DNA of 64,000 nucleotides from Sandaracinobacteroides sp041675905 (GTDB lineage: Bacteria; Pseudomonadota; Alphaproteobacteria; Sphingomonadales; Sphingomonadaceae): NCBI GenBank assembly GCA_041675905.1, contig JBAYSX010000003.1, forward strand, positions 111,388-175,387, read 5' to 3'. The notes under the pieces were generated by a model. The model made no database searches and was not told the origin of the DNA. It saw only the letters and a program-made list of their open reading frames with translations. Each line of letters opens with the position of its first letter. Position 1 is the stretch's first letter. This document shows, in pieces, positions 18,230 to 27,485 of this stretch. The position numbers were made by a program, and so were the translations under genes.

Positions 18230-18304
18230 TGGGGTGTAGCCAAGCGGTAAGGCAGCGGTTTTTGGTACCGCCATTCCCAGGTTCGAATCCTGGCACCCCA
18301 GCCA
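18230..18304 (+). tRNA. tRNA-Gln(TTG)
   Basis: A full cloverleaf of 75 bases. The acceptor arms TGGGGTG and CACCCCA pair over seven bases, followed by discriminator G and an encoded CCA. The D-arm contains AGCCAAGCGGTAAGGC. The anticodon stem GCGGT/ACCGC encloses the loop TTTTGGT, so positions 34-36 read TTG. The T-arm has GGTTCGAATCC. Confidence 0.97.
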
Positions 18305-18389
18305 CCTCCGGAACTTCCACTGAAAACCATATCAGCGCGTCAATCCCGATTGACCCGGCTACATGAGCCGCCTATACCCCGGCCTCCGT

Positions 18390-18465
18390 GCCTGGGTAGC
18401 TCAGTTGGTAGAGCAAGCGACTGAAAATCGCTGTGTCGGCGGTTCGAGTCCGCCCCCGGGCACCA
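18390..18465 (+). tRNA. tRNA-Phe(GAA)
   Basis: A full cloverleaf of 76 bases. The acceptor arm GCCTGGG pairs with CCCGGGC (one T-G pair), followed by A and CCA. The D-arm is GCTCAGTTGGTAGAGC. The anticodon stem AGCGA/TCGCT encloses CTGAAAA, giving anticodon GAA. The T-arm is GGCGG TTCGAGT CCGCC. It lies 85 bases after tRNA-Gln and may share its transcript. Confidence 0.97.
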
Positions 18466-18588
18466 TTCCAGGCATCCCCCATCCGCCGGTTTTCAGGCAG
18501 GCGGCGCGCGCTTCATACATCCGAAAAATCCGGGTAGCCGGCCGAAAGGTTTGCACCCAACCTGCACCATCAAAGAACAGCTGGCAGG

Positions 18589-19707
18589 TCAGGTCATGGT
18601 TCCGATAGTTTTTCTGAAGCGGAACAGGGCGGTCAGGAAAAAGACCGTGCCGATGATGATAATCGCCAAAAATTGCGGCCGGACGACATCGAACCCTGCG
18701 CCACGATATAAAATCGCTTGAGCCAGACTGACGAAATGGGTGTTCGGCGCAGCCAGCATCACCGCTTGTACAAATTCCGGCATGCTTTCGCGCGGCGTGG
18801 CGCTGCCCGAAAGCATTTCCAGCGGCACCAGCATCAGGAGCATGCCGAATTGTGGCATCGAACGTGCGATGGTGCCGAGGAAGATGCCCATGGATGTCGT
18901 GGAAAACAGATGCAGGCTGACCCCCACCATGAATAGCGCCACCGACCCTTCGATGGGCACCGGCAGCACTCCCTCGACGATGAACAGCAACGACAGGGCA
19001 GAAGCGGCCACGACGACCAGACCCATCGACCAGACCTTGCTTGCCATGATCTCGAACGGCGTAACCGGCATCACCAGCAAATGCGCGATCGTACCGTGTT
19101 CACGCTCCCGGATCAGTGCAGCGCCGGTCAATATGATAGACAGCATGGTAATATTGCTGATGATTTCCATCAGCGATCCAAAGGGGATATTATCCAGCGT
19201 CGGGTTGAAGCGGGCGCGCAAAGCCAGATCGACGGGCGGCGTCGTGGCGGCGCGCGTGCCCTGCAGGAACTCCGCCACCTCGCCCGAGACAATCTGCGAA
19301 ATATAGCCGCCACCGGTAAAGGCCTGGCTCATCCGCGTGGCGTCTATGTTGAGTTGCACCGTCGGCGTGCGCCCCGCCAAAAGATCGCGCTGGAAATCAG
19401 GCGGGATATCGAGGGCGAAGGTGAAAATGCCCCTGTCCATGCCGGGATCGACTTCGTTCAGTCCGATCAGCGCAGGTCGGGTGAATTGCGGCGGATAGAA
19501 AGCCGAAATAATGCGATTCGACACGGGAGATTGATCTTCATCCACAATGGCGATCGGCGCGTGGAATAGTGTTTCGGGCGCCGCCGTCGCCGACACGTAA
19601 ATGCCAAGCGAAAAAGCATAGATGATCAGTATCAACATCATGCGGTCCCGCCACAGGCTGCGCAATTCCTTGATACCGAGCCGCCAGATATTGGAGATGA
19701 CGCGCAC
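18589..19707 (-). CDS. ABC-2 type exporter permease, YhhJ-like
   Basis: A membrane permease of about 372 residues. The GTG at 19707 is one base after the stop of the ABC gene and is preferred to the longer frame start at 19740, which overlaps that gene and adds an unlikely Cys-rich front. Layout: an N-terminal helix (MMLILIIYAFSLGIYV), a large periplasmic domain (IAIVDEDQSPVSNRI), then five helices with the ABC-2 signature area GTIAHLLVMPVTPFEIMASKVW. It is the last gene of the exporter operon and should form the channel with the permease half of the preceding protein. Confidence 0.88.
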   Translation of the reverse strand: MRVISNIWRLGIKELRSLWRDRMMLILIIYAFSLGIYVSATAAPETLFHAPIAIVDEDQSPVSNRIISAFYPPQFTRPALIGLNEVDPGMDRGIFTFALDIPPDFQRDLLAGRTPTVQLNIDATRMSQAFTGGGYISQIVSGEVAEFLQGTRAATTPPVDLALRARFNPTLDNIPFGSLMEIISNITMLSIILTGAALIREREHGTIAHLLVMPVTPFEIMASKVWSMGLVVVAASALSLLFIVEGVLPVPIEGSVALFMVGVSLHLFSTTSMGIFLGTIARSMPQFGMLLMLVPLEMLSGSATPRESMPEFVQAVMLAAPNTHFVSLAQAILYRGAGFDVVRPQFLAIIIIGTVFFLTALFRFRKTIGTMT

Positions 19708-19708
19708 C

Positions 19709-22426
19709 TCAACGCTCCTGCTTGCGTAGCAGCAGCGCACACAACAGGATCAGCACGGGTCCGGTAATGGCCAGCGCCAGCAATTGTATCTTCAGATCGC
19801 CAAAGCCCAGACCCTTGGAAAAAACGCCACGGCAGATCAGAATAAAATGGGTCGCCGGGAAAATATTGCCCATCAATTTTCCTATGCCGTCGAGCGACGA
19901 GACCGGAGTCAGCAGGCCGGAAAACTGCATGGCCGGCAGCATGGTGCCGATGGCGGTGGCGAAAAGGGCGGCGATCTGGCTGCGCATGAACACCGAAAAC
20001 AACAACCCCAGCGCCGTGGCCGCGACGGTGTAAAACAGTGCATCCAAAGTCATTGCCCATATATTCCCGGTGATCGGCACGCCAAACACAAATCTGGCCA
20101 GCAGCACCAGCAACAGATAATTGGACATGGCCAGCACGACATAGGGAAACTGCTTGCCCAGCAGAAATTCGATGCGGCTGACGGGTGTCACGTAGAAATT
20201 GATGATCGAGCCAAGTTCCTTTTCGCGCACTACGCTGAGGGCCGTCAGCATTGCCGGAAACAATAACAGCAAGATCGGAATAACCGCGGGCGCAATCGCG
20301 ACAAGACTTTTGACGTCCGGGTTATAGCGGTAGCGTATCTCGATATTGACCGGCCCGGCGACCGGGCGGCTGCCGGTTTCCTGCATGGCCATTTCCTGCA
20401 GCCAATGCATATGCATGGCCTGGATATAACCCTGCACGGTTTCGGCGCGCATTGGCATCGCGCCATCCATCCATACGCCAATCTGCACCGGCGTCCCACG
20501 CCGCAAATCGCGGGCAAATCCGTGCGGTATTTCGATGGCGACGCTCAACTCTCCCTCGCGCATCCGCTGATCGAGCGCGTCATAATCGGTGATCGGCGGC
20601 TGTTCGGCGAAATAACGCGATCCGGCGAGATTCAGCGTGTAATTCCGGCTGGTTGTGGTCTGATCGCGGTCAAGCACCGCAAAGGACAAATCCTCCACGT
20701 CCATACTGATGCCATAGCCCATGATGAACATCAGCAACACGCTCCCCAACACCGCAAGCGTCAGGCGGATCGGGTCGCGTTGCAGTTCAAGTGCTTCGCG
20801 TGTGGCATAACTGCCCAGACGCCGCAAATTGAAGCCGCGTATGGGAGGGGTGGCAGTTTCCGGGGCGGTGGCCAGTGGTGGCGCGGGTTCTGTCGTGTCT
20901 TCCGGTGATGCATCCTTCAGACAGGCGATAAACGCCTCTTCCAGCGTCTCTGCACCGCGTTCCGCGACGATTTCCGCCGGGGTTCCCACCGCCAGTACCT
21001 TGCCGGCGTGCATCAACGACATGCGGTCGCAACGCTCGGCCTCGTTCATGAAATGGGTGGAGATAAAAATCGTCACCTGATCCTGCCGGGACAGATCGAT
21101 CAGCATCTGCCAGAAACCGTCGCGCGCGATCGGATCGACACCCGATGTCGGCTCATCCAGAATCAGTATTTCCGGACGGTGAATCATCGCCACCGCCAGA
21201 GACAGCCGTTGCTTTTGCCCGAGTGGCAGCGAAGCGGGCGGGGCATCGAGAGCATCGCCCAGGCCGAAACGTCCGGCCATTTCCGCCACCCGCGCCGGAA
21301 TTTCGGCGGGAGGCAGATGAAATAATTGCGCGTGCAGTTCCAGATTCTGCCGCACGGTCAGTTCGGAATAGAGCGAAAACGCCTGTGACATATAGCCGAC
21401 GCGGCGACGGGTTTCCAGGCCGCTGTCCTTGATTTCTTTTCCGAACAGCCAGGCCTTGCCTTCGGTTGGCGGTAACAGCCCCGTCAGCATTTTCATCGTG
21501 GTGGATTTGCCGCAGCCATTGGAGCCAAGAAAACCGAAAATCTCGCCGCGCGCGATGCGGAAATCGACAGCATCGACAGCGGTGAAGTCGCCGAATTTTT
21601 TGGTCAGTCCCCTCGCTTCGATGGCGATATCATTATCGTCATTGGTGCGCGGTGGAATGACAACTTCCCTGTATCCGGCGCGTTGCGCCCCGGGCAGCAA
21701 GGCAATGAATGCGCTTTCGAGATTGTCCGCACCTGCCCGCGCGCATAATTCGTCGCGCGTACTGGTCGCCAGGATCTTTCCGGCGTTCATCATCACCAGC
21801 CAGTCGAAACGCGATGCCTCGTCCATATAGGCGGTGGCCACCAGCACGCTCATGCCGGGGCGGCTGGTGCGGATGCGGTCGATCAGATCCCAGAATTGCG
21901 CCCGTGCCAAGGGATCGACGCCGGTGGTGGGCTCATCCAGAAGCAGGAAGTCCGGATCATGGATCAGTGCGCAGCACAGGCCCAGCTTCTGCTTCATGCC
22001 GCCGGAAAGCTTGCCGGCGGCGCGGTCCCGAAAAGGCGCAAGGCCGGTACTCCGTACGAGGTCGGCAATGCGGCGTTCGCGTTCCGCGGCATCTTGTCCG
22101 AACAACCGCCCGAAAAACGCCAGATTTTCGGAAATTGACAGGGTGGGATAGAGATTTTTGCCTAGTCCTTGCGGCATATAGGCAATGCGTGGGCGCACGG
22201 CGTCGCGATGCTGACGACGGGCAATGTCCCCGCCAAATACCTCGACTTCACCTTGCTGGATTACCCGCGCACCCGCGATCAGCGAAAACAGGCTGGATTT
22301 CCCTACGCCATCCGGTCCGATCAGCGCCACCATGCGCCCCGCCGGTATCTCCAGATCAATATCATCCAGCGCCTTCGTCTGCCCATATCGGAGGCTAACT
22401 CCGGTAAGGCGCGCAGCAAACGTCAT
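19709..22426 (-). CDS. ABC transporter with two ATPase domains fused to a permease, RbbA/YhiH-type
   Basis: A 905-residue protein. ATPase domain 1 (about 1-230): Walker A GPDGVGKSS, signature LSGGMKQ, Walker B FLLLDEPTTGVDP. ATPase domain 2 (about 265-500): GSNGCGKST, LILDEPTSGVDP, with LPLG where LSGG is usual. The ABC-2 permease domain (about 550-905) has an N-terminal helix, a periplasmic loop (FAVLDRDQTTTSRNY), and five more helices. The ATG overlaps the preceding stop (ATGA). In RbbA/YhiH systems, adaptor, ATPase and permease genes stand together as here. The substrate is unknown; drug or metabolite export is usual. The transporter itself looks intact. Confidence 0.92.
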   Translation of the reverse strand: MTFAARLTGVSLRYGQTKALDDIDLEIPAGRMVALIGPDGVGKSSLFSLIAGARVIQQGEVEVFGGDIARRQHRDAVRPRIAYMPQGLGKNLYPTLSISENLAFFGRLFGQDAAERERRIADLVRSTGLAPFRDRAAGKLSGGMKQKLGLCCALIHDPDFLLLDEPTTGVDPLARAQFWDLIDRIRTSRPGMSVLVATAYMDEASRFDWLVMMNAGKILATSTRDELCARAGADNLESAFIALLPGAQRAGYREVVIPPRTNDDNDIAIEARGLTKKFGDFTAVDAVDFRIARGEIFGFLGSNGCGKSTTMKMLTGLLPPTEGKAWLFGKEIKDSGLETRRRVGYMSQAFSLYSELTVRQNLELHAQLFHLPPAEIPARVAEMAGRFGLGDALDAPPASLPLGQKQRLSLAVAMIHRPEILILDEPTSGVDPIARDGFWQMLIDLSRQDQVTIFISTHFMNEAERCDRMSLMHAGKVLAVGTPAEIVAERGAETLEEAFIACLKDASPEDTTEPAPPLATAPETATPPIRGFNLRRLGSYATREALELQRDPIRLTLAVLGSVLLMFIMGYGISMDVEDLSFAVLDRDQTTTSRNYTLNLAGSRYFAEQPPITDYDALDQRMREGELSVAIEIPHGFARDLRRGTPVQIGVWMDGAMPMRAETVQGYIQAMHMHWLQEMAMQETGSRPVAGPVNIEIRYRYNPDVKSLVAIAPAVIPILLLLFPAMLTALSVVREKELGSIINFYVTPVSRIEFLLGKQFPYVVLAMSNYLLLVLLARFVFGVPITGNIWAMTLDALFYTVAATALGLLFSVFMRSQIAALFATAIGTMLPAMQFSGLLTPVSSLDGIGKLMGNIFPATHFILICRGVFSKGLGFGDLKIQLLALAITGPVLILLCALLLRKQER

Positions 22427-24150
22427 GGTGCAGTTCTGATCGCCAGTTCATCCGGCCAGGGCGTATCGGGGTCGATCCGCACATAGGCCATGCCGGGCAG
22501 CCCGGTTTTCACCTGGGAGATATGTTTTTGCAGCAAATCCGGGTCAATTTGCGCTTTTACCCGAAACATCAACTTCTGCCGTTCGCTTTTCGTCTCCACC
22601 GTTTTCGGCGTGAATTGCGCGACATCGGCCACGAACGAGATTTTCGCCGGAATCGGATATTCGGGCGCCGCATCCAGCACGATCCGCGCCTCCGAGCCGA
22701 TGGCCACACGCCCGACCACGGTTTCGGGCAGAAAGAAGGTCATATACACATCGGACAGATCGACGAGATTCAGCACCCGCCCGCCGCTTCCCAGTACCTC
22801 GCCCGGTTGCGCCACCCGATACTGCACCCGCGCATCGCGAGGGGCTTTCAGCGCGCTATCGGCGATATCGGCATCCAGCCGCCGAACTGTCGCCGCCGCG
22901 GCCTCGGCATTCGAGCCCGCCCCGATCACTTGCGAACGGGCCGAGGCAATCGCTGCTTGCGCCGCCAGCACTTGCGCGCGCGCCGCCGCCAGCGCGGCCT
23001 GCGCGCCTTCCACGTTGGCCTGGTCGTCGTCGCGCTCCTGCACGGCCATCGCGCCTTCGGCCGCCAGCGTGGCCGAACGGGCAAACCGCCGCTGCGCCGC
23101 ATCGGACACATCCTGAAACGCCCGCTGCACCGTCTGCTCATAAGCAGCGACGGCGATATTGCGCCGCGCCTCCGCCAGATCGAGGTTCGCGGCAAGGCGG
23201 CCGGCGTTGAAAATCGGCAGGCGGAGGGATGGAGTGAAACTCCATGCGCCGCTGCCGCCCCCAAAAAGTCCATCCAGTTCCGAACTGGCCGTGCCAGCCG
23301 AGCCCGTCAGCGTGATATTCGGGAAAAACGCCGCGCGGGCCGCGCCAATATCGGCATTGGCGGCGCGCAACTGATGTTCGGCGGCGATAATATCGGGTCG
23401 GTGGATCAACAGTTCCGATGGCAGGCCTGCGGGCAGGGGGCGATCCCGGTCCGTCTCCGCCAGGCGTAATTTGCCGGGACCAATTTCGACGGGTTGGCCG
23501 ACCAGTAATGCCAGCGCGTTGAAATTGAGATCGCGCTGCTGTTCGAGCGCATGAAGGGCCGTCTTCGCTTGCGCCAGCAGCAATTGCGCCTGCGTCATGT
23601 CAAGCTTCGAGCCCGAACCGACCTCATAGCGCCGCCGTAGTATGCGCAGGGCTTCCTCGCGCGTGGCGATGGATTCCGCCGTCAGCGCAAGCCGCTCCTC
23701 ATATTCGCGATGAGCAAGAAAGGTGTTCGCCACATTTGCCACCAGGCTGATGGCGACGGCGCGATGCGCTTCTTCGCTCGCCAGATATTGCTGGCGCGCA
23801 TATTGCCGCAAGTTACGCAGACGTCCCCAGAAGTCGATTTCCCAACTCGCCCCCAGTTGCGCGTAAATCTGCGTGCTGGTCATCGGCTCGCCAAAGCCCG
23901 AAACATCGCCCGGAATACGGGCGCGCGTTCCGGAAGCGCTGGCGTTCAGATCCGGGTAGAGCCAGGAACCCTCGATCCGGTAGGCGGCGCGCGCCTCTTC
24001 AACCCGGCCGGCGGCGATCCGAATATCGCGGTTGTTGGCCAGCGCCGTCTCGATCAGGCGCTGTAATTGCGGGGCGACGAAAAACTCCCGCCAGCCAAGG
24101 GTTGCGATCGATCCGGCTTCGGCGGACGTGCGCGCATATTCCGCCGCCAC
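22423..24150 (-). CDS. In-frame chimera: OprM-like outer-membrane factor joined to an HlyD/YhiI-like adaptor
   Basis: Residues 1 to about 355 match a NodT/OprM outer-membrane efflux protein (GWREFFVAPQLQRLIETAL, SWEIDFWGRLRNLRQ, RRYEVGSGSKLDMTQAQ, HRPDIIAAEHQLRAANADIGAARAAFFP, LRLPIFNAGR). From about residue 360 it becomes a YhiI-type adaptor (RDDDQANVEGAQAAL, SALKAPRDARVQYRVAQPGEV, NLVDLSDVYMTFFLPE, AQFTPKTVETKSER). The last part of OprM and roughly the first 115 residues of the adaptor (membrane anchor, first lipoyl half) are missing. The start is a GTG at 24150; upstream codons stay open to about 24258 but contain no start and no lipoprotein signal. It probably arose by deletion, and neither half should work alone as normal. 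Confidence 0.85.
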   Translation of the reverse strand: MAAEYARTSAEAGSIATLGWREFFVAPQLQRLIETALANNRDIRIAAGRVEEARAAYRIEGSWLYPDLNASASGTRARIPGDVSGFGEPMTSTQIYAQLGASWEIDFWGRLRNLRQYARQQYLASEEAHRAVAISLVANVANTFLAHREYEERLALTAESIATREEALRILRRRYEVGSGSKLDMTQAQLLLAQAKTALHALEQQRDLNFNALALLVGQPVEIGPGKLRLAETDRDRPLPAGLPSELLIHRPDIIAAEHQLRAANADIGAARAAFFPNITLTGSAGTASSELDGLFGGGSGAWSFTPSLRLPIFNAGRLAANLDLAEARRNIAVAAYEQTVQRAFQDVSDAAQRRFARSATLAAEGAMAVQERDDDQANVEGAQAALAAARAQVLAAQAAIASARSQVIGAGSNAEAAAATVRRLDADIADSALKAPRDARVQYRVAQPGEVLGSGGRVLNLVDLSDVYMTFFLPETVVGRVAIGSEARIVLDAAPEYPIPAKISFVADVAQFTPKTVETKSERQKLMFRVKAQIDPDLLQKHISQVKTGLPGMAYVRIDPDTPWPDELAIRTAP

Positions 24151-24215
24151 GGGCGGCGCAAGCCGAAATGACTCGCGCGCAAAGGGGGCGATGACTTTGC
24201 CAGTCTTCCGGGTGC

Positions 24216-25091
24216 CTAACCGTCGCGCCGGGGAAGCGGTGTATATTCCTGATTGTCAAGGTCGGGCAATTTCATGCGACCGGCCTGCCAGTCGGCCTTT
24301 GCCTGTTCGATCCGTTCGGGCGACGAAGATACAAAATTCCAGTAAATATGCCGCTCCCCGATCGGTTCGCCGCCCAGCAGCATCACGGTGGCGGGCGTCA
24401 GGGCCGTAAGAAACGCCGGCCCGGCGGCCAGCACCGCCATTTGACCCGCGAAAAAATGCTGTCCGGCAATCGCGATTTCACCCCTGGCGATATACAGCGC
24501 ACGTTCGCTATAGTTGGCGGGAACCTCGGCGCGAGCGCCTGCAGTCAATTCCATATGCAGATAAAAAAGCGGCGAGTGCGTTTTCACTGCCGCCGTCAAC
24601 CCGAATGCACTACCGGCGATCAGCCGCCCGAACACGCCATCCTGCTCCCAATGTGGCAATTCCACGCCTTCATGGTGAGAGAATGTCGGGTCGCCTTCCT
24701 CGTCCGCCACCGGCAACGCCACCCAGGCCTGGATACCATGCAAATGGTCGCCAACAGCCTGCGCCTTTTCGAAACGCTCGCTATGCGTGATGCCACGGCC
24801 CGCAGTCATCCAGTTCACCTCTCCGGGGCGGATCGCGATTTCCGAGCCGACACTGTCCCGGTGCATCATTTCACCATCGAAAAGGTAGGTGACGGTGGAC
24901 AGGCCAATATGCGGATGGGGACGGATATCGAGCCCACGGGATTTCCCGGCTTCCAGATCCATCGGCCCAATATGGTCGAAAAAGATGAAAGGCCCCACCA
25001 TGCGCCGTTTGTGAAACGGCAGAACACGCCCGACTTCCATGCCGCCGCCCAGATCACGCCGCCGCTGCTCGATCACCAGTTCGATCATCAT
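24216..25091 (-). CDS. Pirin-family protein
   Basis: A 291-residue bicupin. The N-terminal cupin has the pirin iron-binding set PFIFFDHIGPMD, IRPHPHIGLSTVTYL and GEVNWMTAGRGITHSER, plus the Glu in GIQAWVALP. The C-terminal cupin is present (AEVPANYSERALYIARGEIAI), and the tail contains the usual PIGERHIYWNFVSSS. Bacterial pirins are quercetinase-like or regulatory proteins; the role here is unknown. The C-terminus is complete, so the deletion that affected the next gene did not remove pirin sequence. Confidence 0.92.
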   Translation of the reverse strand: MMIELVIEQRRRDLGGGMEVGRVLPFHKRRMVGPFIFFDHIGPMDLEAGKSRGLDIRPHPHIGLSTVTYLFDGEMMHRDSVGSEIAIRPGEVNWMTAGRGITHSERFEKAQAVGDHLHGIQAWVALPVADEEGDPTFSHHEGVELPHWEQDGVFGRLIAGSAFGLTAAVKTHSPLFYLHMELTAGARAEVPANYSERALYIARGEIAIAGQHFFAGQMAVLAAGPAFLTALTPATVMLLGGEPIGERHIYWNFVSSSPERIEQAKADWQAGRMKLPDLDNQEYTPLPRRDG

Positions 25092-25100
25092 CCGGCTCCT

Positions 25101-25838
25101 TTAATCGCGCAGCAGTCGCCATCCATGCGTCGTCAGCATCTCCAGCGGCTTGAAGCGGCGTTTGTAATCCATACGCGGCGAACCATTGATCCAGTATCCC
25201 AGATACACATAGTTCATGCCCACTGTCGCCGTGCGGATAATATGGTCCAGAATAATATAAGTACCCAGGCCGGGGCGCGCATCCGGCCCGGTATCATAGA
25301 AACTATAAACCATCGACAATCCGTCGGTTTGCCGGTCCGTAAGGCACGCCCCCACCAAACGGCCCGGTCGCCCGTTTGCCGAAGGCTCGCGATATTCAAC
25401 CACCACTGTATCGATGGGGGAGGTTTCGATCATATCGGCGAAATCATATCCATCCATCGAGGACATGCCGCCCTCCGGGTGACGGTTATGCAGGTAGGAG
25501 CGCAGCAGGGCATATTGTTCTTCAGTTGCGCAAGGGTCGCAGGCGGAAGCGTCCAGATCGGCGTTGCGGCGTATCAGTTTCCGTTGGGATGCCGACGCGC
25601 GAAAATCGCGGGCGACAACACGCACGGATACGCAGGCGGTGCAGGCCGTACAACTGGGGCGATAAACAACATTCTGGCTGCGGCGAAAGCCGATGCGCCC
25701 CAGGCCCTCGCTCATTTGCTGCGCATCCGACCCGCGCAATTCCGTGAATACCTTGCGCTCCGTTTTACCGTCCAGATAGGGGCAGGGGCTTTCGGCGGTA
25801 ACGAAAAAGCGCGGGAAACGTGTGGGCTGGCTGGTCAT
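25101..25838 (-). CDS. bpt: Aspartate/glutamate leucyltransferase (N-end rule, Bpt)
   Basis: Bpt transfers leucine from charged tRNA to proteins with N-terminal Asp or Glu, marking them for ClpS/ClpAP. The protein opens with FPRFFVTAESPCPYLDGKTERKVFTEL and has the Cys cluster CTACTACVSVRV, RHPEGGMSSM, and the C-terminal YVYLGYWINGSPRMDYKRRFKPLE. The ATG at 25838 gives the family N-terminus; another ATG three codons upstream (25847) is possible. It lies nine bases after the stop side of pirin on the same strand, and the two may be cotranscribed. Confidence 0.93.
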   Translation of the reverse strand: MTSQPTRFPRFFVTAESPCPYLDGKTERKVFTELRGSDAQQMSEGLGRIGFRRSQNVVYRPSCTACTACVSVRVVARDFRASASQRKLIRRNADLDASACDPCATEEQYALLRSYLHNRHPEGGMSSMDGYDFADMIETSPIDTVVVEYREPSANGRPGRLVGACLTDRQTDGLSMVYSFYDTGPDARPGLGTYIILDHIIRTATVGMNYVYLGYWINGSPRMDYKRRFKPLEMLTTHGWRLLRD

Positions 25839-25987
25839 ATCGCCCATATTCCATCCAGGCGACCGGAGGACGACCGTTGCAACCCGAATATGCGCGTGCT
25901 TGATCTCACCTCTTGTCTCGTCCGTTTCCGCAAAGATTGCTGCCTGACAATCTGCACATCGTCAGGCCCTGGCGCAAGTGTTGCCGC

Positions 25988-26012
25988 GCGGGAATTCCGG
26001 ATGAATTCCCGC
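25988..26012. repeat. Perfect 10-bp inverted repeat, hairpin
   Basis: The arms GCGGGAATTC and GAATTCCCGC are separated by five bases (CGGAT). It lies in the 261-base gap between the ilvA stop and the bpt start on the same strand. A T-run is missing on both sides, so it is not a classical terminator. It could still stop or stabilise the ilvA transcript or be a protein-binding site. Apart from this hairpin I see nothing in the gap. Confidence 0.55.
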
Positions 26013-26099
26013 CTTGAAAGGCTGATCTTGCCATTTCATGCCTGTTTACGGCGGTTCCGTGCCATTCATAATGGCCCGCGCATGGTTAATGTGCCGGTT

Positions 26100-27362
26100 T
26101 CAGGCGAGTTCGACCCGGCTCACCTCAAAACCGGCGCCGCGCAGCGCCTCGATCAGCCGCTCCAGATGTTCGCCGCCGCGCGTTTCACACTCAATTTCCG
26201 TCACCAGGCCTTTGGCCGGCAGGTTGGTAAAAATGCGTTGGTGCGACACTTCCAGGATATTTACCTGCTGTTGGTCAAACACGCGTGCAACCCCGTACAA
26301 TTGTCCCGGCCGGTCTTTCAGGCGGATACGCAGCCGCGCCAGCCGACCGGACCGTACCAGATCGCGCAGGAGCACGTTGGCGAGAAGGCGGGTGTCGATA
26401 TTGCCGCCCGAAAGGATCAGGCCGACAGTCCGCCCGCGAAACCGGCGCGGATGCGCCAGCAGCGCCGCAAGCCCGGCGGCGCCCGCGCCTTCCACCACGG
26501 TTTTCTCGATCGCCAGCAGCATAGCGACCGCACGTTCCAGATCGCGCTCTCCTACCAGCAGGATATCCGACACCAGCTTCGATACGATCGGCACGGTTTG
26601 GGCGCCCGGTTCCTTCACGGCGATGCCTTCCGCCAGCGTGTCGCCATCGGCCACCACCGGCTCGCCCGCCAAAGTGGCCTTCATCGATGGATAAAGTTCC
26701 GCCTGAACCCCGACAATGTCGCTGTTGGGTGCGATCTGCGCCGCCACCGTGGCCATCCCCGCGATCAGGCCGCCTCCGCCAACGGGCACCACCAGCGTGT
26801 CGATATCAGGCGCGTCCGTCAGCATTTCCAGCGCAATCGTGCCCTGGCCGGCCATGATGTACGGATCGTCGAACGGGTGTACGAATACCAGCCCGCGCTT
26901 TTCGGCGATATGGTGGGCGTGGGCGGTCGATTCCTCCAGCTTTTCGCCATGCAGCACCACTTCGGCGTCATGGCCTTCGGTTTGCTGCACCTTGATCAGC
27001 GGTGTGAAGCGCGGCATCACGATGGTGGCCGGGATGCCCAGCCGCCGCGCATGATAGGCCAGCCCTTGCGCATGATTTCCCGCCGACATGGCGACAACGC
27101 CACGCTTTTTCTCTTCGTCCGACAGTGCCAGCAGACGGTTCAGCGCCCCGCGCTCCTTGAAGGCGGCGGTGAACTGAAGGTTTTCGAACTTCAGGAACAC
27201 GCGCGCGCCGGTCACTTCGGAAAGCGTGCGGCTTTCAAGTGTGGGCGTGCGAATGATATGGCCGGCAATCGCATCGGCAGCGCGCTCCACATCGGCAAAG
27301 CCGATGGGCAGCCCGTTCTCCGCCTGCGTAGCTGTACGGTCCATATCTCCAGCGTCCATCAT
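26100..27362 (-). CDS. ilvA: Threonine dehydratase
   Basis: A 420-residue PLP enzyme converting threonine to 2-oxobutanoate for isoleucine synthesis. The cofactor lysine lies in FTAAFKERGALN; the asparagine loop is AMSAGNHAQGLAYHA; the glycine-rich phosphate loop is VVPVGGGGLIAGM; SGGNID follows. A single ACT-like C-terminal domain (about 335-420, RLRIRLKDRPGQLYGVARVF) suggests the shorter, catabolic-like or alphaproteobacterial form. The start is the first of two adjacent ATGs at 27362/27359 after GAAAGGA; the frame continues upstream through the opposite-strand gene but is not coding there. Confidence 0.93.
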   Translation of the reverse strand: MMDAGDMDRTATQAENGLPIGFADVERAADAIAGHIIRTPTLESRTLSEVTGARVFLKFENLQFTAAFKERGALNRLLALSDEEKKRGVVAMSAGNHAQGLAYHARRLGIPATIVMPRFTPLIKVQQTEGHDAEVVLHGEKLEESTAHAHHIAEKRGLVFVHPFDDPYIMAGQGTIALEMLTDAPDIDTLVVPVGGGGLIAGMATVAAQIAPNSDIVGVQAELYPSMKATLAGEPVVADGDTLAEGIAVKEPGAQTVPIVSKLVSDILLVGERDLERAVAMLLAIEKTVVEGAGAAGLAALLAHPRRFRGRTVGLILSGGNIDTRLLANVLLRDLVRSGRLARLRIRLKDRPGQLYGVARVFDQQQVNILEVSHQRIFTNLPAKGLVTEIECETRGGEHLERLIEALRGAGFEVSRVELA

Positions 27363-27485
27363 GATAATCCTTTCGCCGTGCGCAATAGCGCTTCGCGGGC
27401 GGGGCAGCAAATGCGGAGTTGCAATCCGCCTTGCAGACATGGCCGGGTTGCGCCAGGGGCGGAAACCATGGCCGGATTTGCTGTG

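Noticed and set aside
18466..18588. Prophage or island attachment site after tRNA-Phe
   Set aside because: No repeated tRNA 3' segment or integrase is found nearby.
24348..27485. Plus-strand extension of the amidohydrolase-like frame over pirin, bpt and ilvA
   Set aside because: Those three genes are well supported on the minus strand; only the part from 27486 has a signal peptide and family similarity.
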